DNA of 64,000 nucleotides from PALSA-505 sp963699015 (GTDB lineage: Bacteria > Actinomycetota > Actinomycetes > Streptosporangiales > Streptosporangiaceae). Of the stretch, positions 53,266 to 62,204 are shown piece by piece. The notes beneath the pieces were generated by a model, which saw only the letters and a list, made by a program, of their open reading frames with translations, searched no databases and was not told the DNA's origin. The stretch is taken from assembly GCA_963699015.1 (NCBI GenBank), contig CAVOSX010000002.1:1054001-1118000 (forward strand). The letters are read 5' to 3'. The first letter of the stretch is position 1; every line of letters starts with the position of its first letter. The position numbers and the translations under genes were made by a program.

Positions 53266-54750
53266 ATGGCGACTTCGGACAAGGGCGTGCACCCCTCGCC
53301 AGCGGCAGGCGCGCCGGTCGCGACTGTGGTACGGGAGGGGAGCTACGGCGACAAGGTCGTCGCGGTCGAACCGGGCGGCGCGGAGTTCATCCCGCTGAAC
53401 GAGCGGCACGGCCGTCCGCTGCAGCTCTTCTGGACCTGGACGTCGCCCAACCTGGAGTTCGCCACGATCTTCGTGGGCGTGCTCGGGGTGGCCGCGTTCG
53501 GGCTGACCTTCTGGCAGGCCGTGCTGGCCATCATCATCGGCACCGGGGTCGGCTCTGTCACGCAGGGCATTCTGTCCGCCCGGGGACCGAAGCACGGCGT
53601 ACCGCAGATGGTGCTGAGCAGGCTGGGCTTCGGCTACTGGGGAAACGTGCTGCCCGCCGGGCTGAACGCCCTGACGGCCGGCATCGGCTGGTTCGCGGTC
53701 AACAGCGTGAGCGGCACGTTCGCGCTGAACACGCTGACCCACCTGCCGAAACCGGCCTGCCTGGTGATCATCGTGGCGGCGCAGGTCGTGATCGCGTTCT
53801 TCGGCTACAACCTGGTGCACGTGTTCGAGCGGTACGCGTTCCCGGTACTGGCCATCATCTTCCTGATCACCACCGTGGTGATGCTCGCCAAGTCGCATCC
53901 GGGCGCGCACGTCCCGCCCGGCTTCGCCGGCACCACGGGCGGGTTCCTGCTCACCACGGGCGCCGCGTTCGGCTACGCGGTCGGCTGGAATCCGTACGCC
54001 GCGGACTACACCAGGTACTTCCCGCCGGATGCGAGCAAGCGCGCCGTCGGATGGTGGTCAGGTTCCGGGGTGTTCGTGTCCTGCGTGATCCTGGAGATCG
54101 TCGGCGCCGCGTCCGCGACGCTCAGCGGGGACGCGCTGGGCAACCCCACCGGCGCCTTCACCGGCCACCTGCCGACCGCGCTCGCCGACGCCACGCTGCT
54201 CGCGATCGCGCTCGGCGCGGTCGCGGCGAACGTGCTGAACATCTACTCAGGCGCGCTGTCCTTCACCGCGCTCGGCATCAGGCTGCCACTGCGGCTGCGG
54301 CGGGCGATCGTGGCGGTGACGTTCGGGGTCATCGGCTTCATCGTGGCGCTGACCGGGCTGCACGACGCCGGCACCAAGTACGAAAACTTCCTGCTGATCA
54401 TCGCGTACTGGATCGCGCCCTGGCTGGCTGTGTTCTTCTGCGACCAGCTGCTGCGCCGTGGCCCGGTCGATGACCTGCTGTTCGACACCAGGCACACCAA
54501 CTGGGCGGGCCCGGTGGCGATGCTGACCGGCATGGGCCTTTCCATCTGGCTGTTCTCCAACCAGACCGAGTACGTCGGGCTGGTGCCGGCGCACGTGCCG
54601 TCGGCCGGGGACCTGACCTTCGAGGCCGGCTTCCTGATCACGACGGTGGTCTATCTCGGCTGGCACGGGGTCGAGCGGATGCTCGCGTCGGCCGGCGACC
54701 GCTCGCCCGCCGGGGACCGTTCGCCGGCTGGGGACCGTTCGCCGGCCTAA
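53266..54750 (+). CDS. NCS1-family purine/cytosine permease
   Basis: A 494-residue secondary transporter with about 12 TM helices. NCS1 landmarks: QLFWTWTSPNLEFATIFVG, GPKHGVPQMVLSRLGFGYWGN, GWNPYAADYTRYFPP and WTSPN-like substrate segments. The likely substrate is a nucleobase, allantoin or a similar N-heterocycle. The cytoplasmic tail ends in three copies of AGDRSP (18-bp repeats at about 54691-54747). GAGGAGACAGGCCG precedes the ATG. Being divergent from purK suggests a purine link, which is inference. Confidence 0.92.
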   Translation: MATSDKGVHPSPAAGAPVATVVREGSYGDKVVAVEPGGAEFIPLNERHGRPLQLFWTWTSPNLEFATIFVGVLGVAAFGLTFWQAVLAIIIGTGVGSVTQGILSARGPKHGVPQMVLSRLGFGYWGNVLPAGLNALTAGIGWFAVNSVSGTFALNTLTHLPKPACLVIIVAAQVVIAFFGYNLVHVFERYAFPVLAIIFLITTVVMLAKSHPGAHVPPGFAGTTGGFLLTTGAAFGYAVGWNPYAADYTRYFPPDASKRAVGWWSGSGVFVSCVILEIVGAASATLSGDALGNPTGAFTGHLPTALADATLLAIALGAVAANVLNIYSGALSFTALGIRLPLRLRRAIVAVTFGVIGFIVALTGLHDAGTKYENFLLIIAYWIAPWLAVFFCDQLLRRGPVDDLLFDTRHTNWAGPVAMLTGMGLSIWLFSNQTEYVGLVPAHVPSAGDLTFEAGFLITTVVYLGWHGVERMLASAGDRSPAGDRSPAGDRSPA

Positions 54751-54902
54751 TTGCGGGTTAGAACCTGTCACTGCGGCGGCAAAGTGGCGCCGGCCCGGTA
54801 ACAGCTGCGGGTAGCCTGGCAGCCCGGGCGTCATCGGCGGGTATCGGCAGGGCCTGTCGCCACTGGCGGCCACTGGCAGCGTGTGAGAGGAGGCCGGCCC
54901 GC

Positions 54903-55409
54903 ATGGTGAGCCTGATCACTAGGGCGTACCGGCGCTTCACGGACCTGTTCGCCGAGCTGGCCAAGTTCGGCGCGGTAGGTGCGACCGCAGCGGTCGTCAA
55001 CCTCGGTGGCGCGGCCTACCTGCACGGGGTCGTCGGCGTCGGGCCACTGTCGGCCAAGGCGATCGCGATCGCGGCCGCGACGCTGGTCTCCTACCTCGGC
55101 AACAGGTTCTGGACCTTCCGGCACCGGGGCAACCACGCGCTGCTCCGCGAGTGGGTGGTGTTCATCGTGCTGAACCTGGTCGGCCTGCTGATCGCGGAGA
55201 TCTCGATCGGGTTCACCTACTACGTGCTGGGCTTGCACGACGCGCTCGCCTACAACGTGGCCAGCGTGGCCGGCACCGCACTGGCCACCGTGTTCCGGTA
55301 CTGGTCGTACAAGAAGTGGGTGTTCATCGCCCCCGGCGGGGATGGCGCCGAGGCGGCGTCGCGCGAGCTGGCGGATGCCGGGAAGGTCACCCGGGCCGCT
55401 GACAGCTGA
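54903..55409 (+). CDS. GtrA-family membrane protein
   Basis: A 168-residue protein with four TM helices: AKFGAVGATAAVVNLGGAAYL, KAIAIAAATLVSYLGNRFWTF, FIVLNLVGLLIAEISIGFTY and ASVAGTALATVFRYWSYKKWVF. GtrA proteins are thought to flip lipid-linked sugars for surface glycans. Position next to purK/purE mirrors Mycobacterium. GAGAGGAGG precedes the ATG. Confidence 0.92.
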   Translation: MVSLITRAYRRFTDLFAELAKFGAVGATAAVVNLGGAAYLHGVVGVGPLSAKAIAIAAATLVSYLGNRFWTFRHRGNHALLREWVVFIVLNLVGLLIAEISIGFTYYVLGLHDALAYNVASVAGTALATVFRYWSYKKWVFIAPGGDGAEAASRELADAGKVTRAADS

Positions 55410-55438
55410 CGCTGCCAGGCCCTCGTCCGCGCCGGAAC

Positions 55439-56715
55439 TCACGCCGGGCCGCTGACCACCGGCGATTCCTCGTCCGCGCCGGGCGCGGCCAGCGGCAGGA
55501 AGATGGCGAAGACGGCTGGCCTCGGCCGGACGAGCACTACCCGCCCGCCGTCGGCTTCGGCCATCGCCCGGGCCAGGGCCAGCCCGAGCCCGGTCCCCTG
55601 CGGGCGGCCGCTCACGCTTCGCTCGAAGATGCGCGGGGCCAGCTCCGCGGGTACCCCGCGGCCCTCGTCCCGCACCTCGATCACCGCCGACTTTGCAGTC
55701 TGCGAGGTGCGGATGGTGACCGTCCCTGCGCCGTGCACGAGCGCGTTGTCCAGCAGCGTCGCAATCACCTGAGCCAGCGTCCCGGTCGTGGCGTACCCGT
55801 GCAGGCCCTTGTCGCCGGCCACCTCGAGCTTGCGGTTCGCCCGGCGGAAGGCCGGCTCCACTCCGCCACCTGCTGGGCCAGGATGTCGTCGACCCCGGTG
55901 AGCTCGGGCACGGTGGGACCCACCGCCCGGGTCCGGTCGAGCAGCTGGCTGACCACGTCGGCGAGCCGCTCGGTCTGGCTGAGCGCGGCCTCGCCCTCGG
56001 CCCGGACCACCGCCGGGTCGTCGGCCGAGGCGATCATCTCCTCCAGCCGCATGGACAGCGCCGTCAGCGGGGTCCGCAGCTGGTGCGAGGCGTCCGAGGC
56101 GAACTCGCGCTCGGCGGTGAGCAGGTCGGACACCCGGCGCGCGGAGCTGTCCAGCCCCTCGGCGACCTGGTCGAGTTCGGGCAGCCCGTAGCGGAGCCCG
56201 CTCGCCCGGGCATCGCCCGATCCGAGCCGGGCGGCCGCCCTGGCCAGCTCCTCCAGCGGGCGGGTGAACCGCCGCACCTGGAAGAACGCCAGCCCGACCG
56301 CCACGCCCACCGCCAGCAGGGACAGCGCGCCCACCAGCACCAGCGCGCCGACCACTCGCCCGGTGACGGTCGAGCTGCTGGTCTCCACCGTGACGGTGAA
56401 GTCCCCGTCGGTGTCCTGGCCGCTGATCGCATGCTGGTCAGGCGGCTCATGCCCGATCACGGTCCGGCCCTGGCCCTTTTGCCTGACGACGATGTAGTCG
56501 CCCGGCAGGGACTCCCTGAACTCCCTGAAGTCCAGCTCCTGGCCGTTGTTGTCGCGGTACCGCAGGGCCGTGGCGACGGTGGTCGCATCCCGCTGCAGCT
56601 GCCGCACCGCCTCGTCGGTCACCAGGCGCGACATGACGACCGCCAGCGGCACGCCAAGCAGCAGGACTGCCGTCACCGCTACCAGCAAGGTGGAGATCAG
56701 CAGCCGCCGGCGCAA
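55439..56715 (-). CDS. sensor histidine kinase, frameshifted before the ATPase domain
   Basis: The TTG start at 56715 follows the response-regulator stop by 3 bases. Two TM helices (about 6-26 and 135-155) flank an extracytoplasmic sensor loop; HAMP and HisKA with SDASHQLRTPLTALSMRLEEM follow. After AQQVAEW the frame is lost; one missing base at about 55857-55862 (GTGGAG for GTGGGAG) restores EPAFRRANRKLEVAGDKGL and the ATPase boxes QVIATLLDNALVHG, VRDEGRGVP and GTGLGLALARAMAEADGG. About 425 residues when joined. Confidence 0.87.
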
Positions 56716-56718
56716 GTC

Positions 56719-57390
56719 TTAACTCCCGCGCTCGAACCTGAACCCGACGCCGCGCACGGTCGTGATGTACCGGGAGCTGTGCGCGTCGTCGCCGAGCTTG
56801 CGGCGCAGCCAGGAAACGTGCATGTCGAGCGTCTTCGTGGAGGCCCACCACTTCGCGCCCCACACGTCCCGCATCAGCTGTTCCCTGGTCACCACCTTGC
56901 CCGCGTCCCTGATCAGCGCCCAGAGCAGGTCGAACTCCTTCGTGGTGAGCTCGAGCTCCTCATCGCCGGACCAGGCGCGGCGGGCCTCCGGGTCGATCCG
57001 CACGCCTTGCACCACCTGGGTCTCCGCGCTGCCCCGGCGCAGCAGCGCCCGGACCCTGGCCAGCAGCTCGGCCAGCCGGAAGGGCTTGGTGACGTAGTCA
57101 TCGGCCCCCGCGTCCAGGCCGATCACGGTGTCTACCTCGTTGACCCGGGCGGTGAGGACGAGCACGGGCGTGGCACGTCCTTCCGACCGCAGACGCCGGC
57201 AGACCTCGAGACCATCGAGCTCGGGCAGCCCCAGGTCCAAGACGATCAGGTCGATGCCGCCGCCCAGGGCGCGGCCAAGCGTCCCAGGGCCATCGGCGGA
57301 CACGTTGACGTCGTAGCCCTCGCGGCGAAGCGCGCGGGCGAGCGGTTCCGAGATGGATGAGTCATCTTCGGCGAGCAAAACGCTGGTCAT
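56719..57390 (-). CDS. OmpR-family response regulator
   Basis: A 223-residue DNA-binding response regulator. The receiver domain has acidic pocket AEDD (8-10), phospho-acceptor Asp52 in LDLGLPELDG, TAR switch and KPF lysine. The winged-helix output domain includes LTTKEFDLLWALIRD, VVTREQLMRDVWG and HVSWLRRKLGDD ending RGVGFRFERG. It is upstream of and coupled to the histidine kinase gene. Resembles MprA/TcrA-type actinobacterial regulators; target genes unknown. Confidence 0.95.
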   Translation of the reverse strand: MTSVLLAEDDSSISEPLARALRREGYDVNVSADGPGTLGRALGGGIDLIVLDLGLPELDGLEVCRRLRSEGRATPVLVLTARVNEVDTVIGLDAGADDYVTKPFRLAELLARVRALLRRGSAETQVVQGVRIDPEARRAWSGDEELELTTKEFDLLWALIRDAGKVVTREQLMRDVWGAKWWASTKTLDMHVSWLRRKLGDDAHSSRYITTVRGVGFRFERGS

Positions 57391-57423
57391 GGGCAGATTT
57401 TACTTTCTTCGCGCAAGTGCGGG

Positions 57424-58995
57424 TCAGACCGGCGTGACGCCGTGCCGGCGCCGGGAGAACGATCTGTCTTTCCCACGGGCCGCCGCGAACCTTCTGATCA
57501 GATCGGCCCGGAGATCTTCGGGTTCCACCACGTCATCCACGACCAGCTCGCCGGCCAGCCGGATGATGTCGATATCGGCGTCGTACTCGCGACGCAGCCG
57601 CTCGGTCTCCGCGCTGCGCGCGGCCTCGTCGCCGATCTCGGCCAGCTTGTTGTAGTAGACGGCGTTGACCGCGGCCTCCGCGCCCATCACGGCGATCTTC
57701 GCGGTGGGCAGCGCCAGCGTCGCATCCGGCTCGAAGCCGGGACCGGCCATCGCGTACAGGCCCGCGCCATAGGCCTTGCGCACCACCACGCAGATCTTCG
57801 GCACGGTCGCTTCCGCCACCGCGCTGATCATCTTCGCGCCGTGCCTGATGATGCCCTGCCGCTCCACCGCGGTGCCGACCATGAACCCGGGCACGTCAGC
57901 CAGGAACAGCAGCGGCACGTTGAACGCGTCGCAGAGCTGGATGAACCGGGTGGCCTTGTCCGCGGAGTCCACGAACAGCACGCCGCCCTTGAACATCGGG
58001 TTGTTCGCCACCACCCCGGTCACCTGACCGTCCAGCCGGGTGAAGCCCACGACGAGTTCCCGTGCCCACAGCGCCTGGATCTCGAAAAACGAGTCCTCGT
58101 CCACGACGCCGCGCAGGTAGCGGCGCATGTCGAACGCCTGCCGCTCGCTGGCCGGCACCAGGTCACGCAGCCGCTCGGCGTCGGCCGGCTTCGGCTGGCT
58201 GGCCGTCGCCGCGGGCGGCAGCTGCTGCCAGTTGGACGGCAGGTAGGACAGGTAGCCGCGCACCGCATCGAGCGCCGCGCGCTCGGAATCGGCCAGGAAG
58301 TGGCCGCAGCCGGACACGGTGCAGTGCATCCGGGCGCCGCCCATCTCCTCCAGCGTGGTCTGCTCCTTCACCACCATCTCGACCATCCGCGGGCTGCCCA
58401 GGTACATGGAGGCGTTGCCGTCCACCATCGCCACGTAGTCGCAGAATGCCGGGATGTACGCACCGCCGGCGGCGGACGGGCCGAACAGCGCGCAGACCTG
58501 CGGAATCGCGCCTGACGCACGGACCTGGGTGTGGAAAATCTTCCCTGCGCCCCGCCTCCCTGGGAACATCTCGACCTGGTCGGTGATCCGTGCGCCGGCC
58601 GAATCCACCAGGTAGATCATGGGGATGCCAGCGGAGTACGCCTTCTCGATGATCCGGATGATCTTCTCAACGGTGCGCGCTCCCCACGAGCCGGCCTTGA
58701 CCGTGGAGTCGTTGGCCATTAGCGCTACCGGCCTGCCGTCGATCGTCGCGGTGCCGGTGATCACACCGTCGGCGGGCAGGCTGGGGTCCAGCGCGTTGGC
58801 GTACCGTCCGTCCTCGGCCAGGCTGCCCTTGTCGGCGAGCAGCGCGATCCGGTCCCGGGCGAACAGCTTGCCCTTGGCATCGGCTGCCTCGTGGTAGCGG
58901 GGGGCGCCGCCGGCCTCAATCCGCTCCCGGAGCCCGGCCAGCTCGGGATGCGCGTCCACATGTGCGTCCACGCTGGCGAGAGTACTAGCCCGCAC
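57424..58995 (-). CDS. acyl-CoA carboxylase carboxyltransferase (beta) subunit
   Basis: A 523-residue carboxyltransferase. The N-terminal crotonase-like half has ARDRIALLADKGS, VMANDSTVKAGSWG, IYLVDSAGARI and GPSAAGGAYIPAFCDY; the C-terminal half has LDGQVTGVVANNP, FVDSADKATRFIQLCDAF, LADVPGFMVGTAVERQG and KICVVVRKAYGAGLYAM. Together with the HMG-CoA lyase and enoyl-CoA hydratase genes next to it, methylcrotonyl-CoA carboxylase (leucine catabolism) is the likeliest role. No biotin-carrier subunit gene is in the window. The start (GTG 58995 or later GTGs) is uncertain. Confidence 0.92.
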   Translation of the reverse strand: MRASTLASVDAHVDAHPELAGLRERIEAGGAPRYHEAADAKGKLFARDRIALLADKGSLAEDGRYANALDPSLPADGVITGTATIDGRPVALMANDSTVKAGSWGARTVEKIIRIIEKAYSAGIPMIYLVDSAGARITDQVEMFPGRRGAGKIFHTQVRASGAIPQVCALFGPSAAGGAYIPAFCDYVAMVDGNASMYLGSPRMVEMVVKEQTTLEEMGGARMHCTVSGCGHFLADSERAALDAVRGYLSYLPSNWQQLPPAATASQPKPADAERLRDLVPASERQAFDMRRYLRGVVDEDSFFEIQALWARELVVGFTRLDGQVTGVVANNPMFKGGVLFVDSADKATRFIQLCDAFNVPLLFLADVPGFMVGTAVERQGIIRHGAKMISAVAEATVPKICVVVRKAYGAGLYAMAGPGFEPDATLALPTAKIAVMGAEAAVNAVYYNKLAEIGDEAARSAETERLRREYDADIDIIRLAGELVVDDVVEPEDLRADLIRRFAAARGKDRSFSRRRHGVTPV

Positions 58996-59200
58996 GGGGG
59001 GCCGGAGACGGCGTCAGGACGCGATCGTGCGGGTCCTGAGAGTGCTAGCCCGGCGCGGGCCGGCGGCGTCAGGACGCGATCGTGCGGGTCCTGAGAGTGC
59101 TAGCCCGGCGCGGGCCGACGGCGTCAGGACGCGATCGTGCGGGTTCTGAGAGTGCTAGCCCGGCGCGGGCCGACGGCGTCAGGACGCGATCGTGCGGGTT
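58990..59200. repeat. 55-bp tandem repeat, about 4 copies, overlapping the 3' end of the HMG-CoA lyase gene
   Basis: The core GTCAGGACGCGATCGTGCGG recurs at 59013, 59068, 59123 and 59178, an exact 55-base period. The rightmost copy includes the last codons and stop of the lyase gene; the leftmost is more diverged. Each unit contains GC inverted repeats such as CCCGGCGCGGGCC. Confidence 0.92.
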
Positions 59201-60093
59201 CTCGGGCCGGCCCGCAGCACCTGCGAGGGCAGCGTCCGGCCGATGATCCGCTCCGCTTCGGCCGCCGCGTCGATCATCGCCTCCAGGTCGACCCCGGTGG
59301 CCACGCCCATGTCCTCGACCATGTGCACCAGTTCCTCGGTGGCGATGTTCCCTGTCGCTCCCGGTGCGTACGGGCAGCCGCCGAGGCCGCCGACCGAGGC
59401 GTCGAAGTCTGCCACGCCGAGTTCGAGCGCGGTCAGCACGTTCGCCAGCCCGGTACCGCGGGTGTTGTGGAAGTGCAGGTTGACAGCGGTACCAGGGTTC
59501 CTCGACCGGAACTCGCCGACCAGGGCCCGGACCCGGGTCGGCGTGGCCATCCCGGTCGTATCGCCGAACGACACCGAGTCCGCGCCGTCGGCCACCGCGC
59601 GGCTGGCCACGCTGACGACCCGCTGCACCGGCACGTCGCCCTCGTAAGGGCAGCCCCAGGCGGTCGAGACAATCACCTGGCAGGTCGCCCCGGCCTGGTG
59701 CGCCTGGTCGATGAGGACCGCGATGTCATCCAGCGACTCTTCGGTGCTCCGGTTCACGTTCTTGCGGTTGTGCGTGTCCGAGGCGGATACCACGGCCTCG
59801 AGCTCGGTGAATCCGGCGCCGAGCGCCCGGGTGGCGCCGCGGGAGTTCGGGACGAGGGCGGAGTACCTGACGCCGGGGGCCCGCGTGACCTGCCGCCAGA
59901 CCTCGTCCGCGTCGGCCATCTGCGGGATGGCCTTGGGATGCACGAACGAGACGGCCTCGATCCGCTGCACCCCGGTGCCGGACAAGGTGTTGATCAGCTC
60001 GACCTTGGCGCCGGTCGGGACCGGGTCCTCGTTCTGCAGGCCGTCCCGCGGGCCGACCTCGCGCAGCGATATCCGGTCCGGTAGGTCGCTCAC
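59179..60093 (-). CDS. hydroxymethylglutaryl-CoA lyase
   Basis: A 304-residue HMG-CoA lyase cleaving HMG-CoA to acetyl-CoA and acetoacetate. Visible are SLREVGPRDGLQNE, the metal and substrate residues SFVHPKAIPQMADAD, STAWGCPYEGDVP, GDTTGMATPTRV, NLHFHNTRGTGLANV and the signature GGLGGCPYAPGATGNIATEEL with the catalytic Cys. GTG 60093 is chosen for its GAGGA site; ATG 60144 would overlap the preceding gene. The last codons are duplicated in a downstream tandem repeat. Confidence 0.94.
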   Translation of the reverse strand: MSDLPDRISLREVGPRDGLQNEDPVPTGAKVELINTLSGTGVQRIEAVSFVHPKAIPQMADADEVWRQVTRAPGVRYSALVPNSRGATRALGAGFTELEAVVSASDTHNRKNVNRSTEESLDDIAVLIDQAHQAGATCQVIVSTAWGCPYEGDVPVQRVVSVASRAVADGADSVSFGDTTGMATPTRVRALVGEFRSRNPGTAVNLHFHNTRGTGLANVLTALELGVADFDASVGGLGGCPYAPGATGNIATEELVHMVEDMGVATGVDLEAMIDAAAEAERIIGRTLPSQVLRAGPRTRTIAS

Positions 60094-60109
60094 TGTCGTT
60101 CTTCCTCTG

Positions 60110-60898
60110 CTATTCGCCGGGCCAGTGTGGCTCCCGCTTCTCATTGAACGCCGCGATGCCCTCTCTTCTATCCCCGGAGAAGGCGGCTGTCCGCCAGGCG
60201 GCGTCCTCGATGTCCAGCCCGGCCGCGAGCGCGGTCCCGCTGCCCTGCCTGATGGCTTGTTTTGCGGCCCGAACGGCCACGGGTGAATTGCGCGCGATCA
60301 GGCCAGCCAGTTGGATCGCATGGTCGCGGGCGGCCGCGGCCGGCACGAGGCGGTCGGCCAGGCCGATCCGGTAGGCCTCGGCGGCGTCGATCTTGCGCCC
60401 GGTCGCGATCATGTCGATGGCTCGTCCCGGGCCGAGCTTGCGCAGCGCGAGCTGGGTGCCGCCTCCCCCGGGGACCAGGCCGACAGTGGTCTCCGGCAGC
60501 CCGAAGACGGCGGTCTCGTCCGCCACCACCAGGTCACAGCTGAGCGAGAGCTCGCAGCCGCCGCCGAGCGCATAACCGTGCACAGCGGCCACCGTGGGCT
60601 GGGGCAGGTTGCGCACGCCGTCGAACGCCGCGCGGAAGACCGGGCGCTGGCGGGCGAAGTCCGCATCGGTCATCGCGTGCCGCTCCTTGAGGTCGGCCCC
60701 CGCGCAGAAGGCACGCTGGCCTGCCGCGCTGAGCACGACCGCCGCGACGGTGCCGTCGGCGGCCACGGCGGCACAGACGGCGGCCAGCCGCCTGGCCATG
60801 GCCGTATCCAGCGCGTTGAGCACGTCCGGCCGGTCCAGCACGATCTCCGCCACCGCGGGCGCTGCGGCTTCATCGCGGCGCAGGCTCACTCCATCCAT
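60110..60898 (-). CDS. enoyl-CoA hydratase/isomerase family protein
   Basis: A 262-residue crotonase. Oxyanion-hole motifs are AFCAGADLKERH and HGYALGGGCELSLSCDLV; catalytic Glu positions lie in GGGCE and LPETTVGLVPGGGGTQ; the C-terminus FNEKREPHWPGE is typical of LiuC/methylglutaconyl-CoA hydratase-like enzymes. With the carboxylase beta subunit and HMG-CoA lyase it forms a leucine-degradation-like cluster. ATG 60898 lies 2 bases after the restored stop of the PH-domain gene. Confidence 0.92.
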   Translation of the reverse strand: MDGVSLRRDEAAAPAVAEIVLDRPDVLNALDTAMARRLAAVCAAVAADGTVAAVVLSAAGQRAFCAGADLKERHAMTDADFARQRPVFRAAFDGVRNLPQPTVAAVHGYALGGGCELSLSCDLVVADETAVFGLPETTVGLVPGGGGTQLALRKLGPGRAIDMIATGRKIDAAEAYRIGLADRLVPAAAARDHAIQLAGLIARNSPVAVRAAKQAIRQGSGTALAAGLDIEDAAWRTAAFSGDRREGIAAFNEKREPHWPGE

Positions 60899-60900
60899 GA

Positions 60901-61408
60901 TCAGCGCTCCCCCGCGAGCCGCTGCTGCTCGTTCTCGACCAGCTGGAACAAGGTGGCCTGTACGTCCTGCACGTCCGGTATCTCGGTCAGCACGCAGCTG
61001 GCCGTGCTCGCCCGCGGATTCGACGATCAGCTTCCCGCAACCGAGCAGCCGGTCGATCGGCCCGTGCGAGAACGAGACGTCGCTGATCCGCAGCAGCGGG
61101 AAGTCCCGGCCCCGGCGGGACATGATCCCCTCGCGCAGCCGGAGCCTGCGGGTGGTCAGCTCGTAGGTGGTCGTCCGCCAGCGCAGGATCGGGACCAGGA
61201 CCCAGGCCAGCAGGATGACGATCGCTATCACCCCGACTGCGAGCCGTGCCCAGCCGGCCGCCGAACCCGAGGGAATCGCGACGAGCAGGGCCAGCGCCGC
61301 GGCGACGGTGAGCACTGCGACGAACAGCGGGCGGAGCACCGTCTTCCAGTGCGGGTGCACCAGGAGCACGCTGCGCTCGGCGTCCGCCGGCGGTTCCTGA
61401 CTGGCCAT
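60901..61408 (-). CDS. PH-domain (bPH2) membrane protein, frameshifted near the C-terminus
   Basis: About 168 residues when joined. Two TM helices (LFVAVLTVAAALALLVAI and LAVGVIAIVILLAWVLV) are followed by a bacterial PH domain: YELTTRRLRLREGIMSRRGRDFPL, ISDVSFSHGPIDRLLGCGKL. The original frame drifts after GEHGQL. Skipping one base at about 60993-60995 gives VLTEIPDVQDVQATLFQLVE and a TGA at 60901, the normal ending for this family. Matches the membrane protein that sits beside birA and accD5 in Mycobacterium. Confidence 0.82.
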
Positions 61409-61472
61409 GGGGCACATCGTCGCACGCAATACAGTGCCGCGCCGCCGGGCCGGCGGTCGTCAGTCGCTCCGC

Positions 61473-62110
61473 CTACTGGACGAAGGCGAACAGCGGCTGC
61501 CCGGAACAGAACGGCCGCGGCGCAGCGGCAAGCCGGGCGGCGCCCACGCCGAACAAGTTCGCGTTCCGGTACGACGAGCGCGCGCGGCGAGAAGCCGGCC
61601 TCCTCGAACCAGCCCTGAATGACCGGCAGGATCCCGTCCGGCTTCGGTTGCCTGGTCCAGATGACCCAGCCGTCCCGAGCGCACAGCGCAGGCAGGAACC
61701 TGACCGTACGCTGGATATCCCCGTGGCTGACGTTCCCGAATACGCCGCAGGCCAGGACGAGGTCGGCGGGTACGGCGCCGGCGTAGACGGCGGACTGGCC
61801 GGCGTCGCCCTCGATGACCGTGAGCCCGCCGAGCCCGGCTCGCGCGATGTCCGCCCTGGCAACGGCCGCGTTGCGCGGGTCGGCCTCCACCAGGAGGCCG
61901 GCCAGGTCGCCGCCGCGCCGGTGCCGCCGGCCCACGCCGATCAGATCCCGGCCCTGCCCGGCGCACATGCTGATCACGCGGACCGGACCCGGCGGCAGCT
62001 CGTCCAGTACCGCGGCGATCAGGTCCTGCACGACGAGCAGGCGCAGGTGCAGCGGCGACGCCGGCCCGGTCATACTCGTCGTGCCAGGCCGCATAGTCAC
62101 GAAGCGCCAT
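61473..62110 (-). CDS. class I SAM-dependent methyltransferase, two frameshifts
   Basis: Begins MALRDYAAWHDEYD, then in the next frame SPLHLRLLVVQDLIAAVLDEL, the SAM loop VISMCAGQGRDLIGV, LVEADPRNAAVA and LVLACGVFGNVSHGD, and ends in a third frame as LFGVGAARLAAAPRPF with FAFVQ and TAG at 61473. Extra bases at about 62065-62067 and 61556-61557 explain both shifts. Substrate unknown. ATG 62110 has AGGG upstream. Confidence 0.75.
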
Positions 62111-62204
62111 GACCCTCATCATCGCCGGCACCGCCGAGCGGCCCTCCGCTCCGGTGAACGACAGCGCTACGGCCCTCGTTATCGCCGGCGCCGCCGGCCG
62201 TGGC

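Noticed and set aside
58990..59200. CRISPR-like array
   Set aside because: The 55-bp units are head-to-tail without unique spacers and no cas genes are present; it is a simple tandem duplication.
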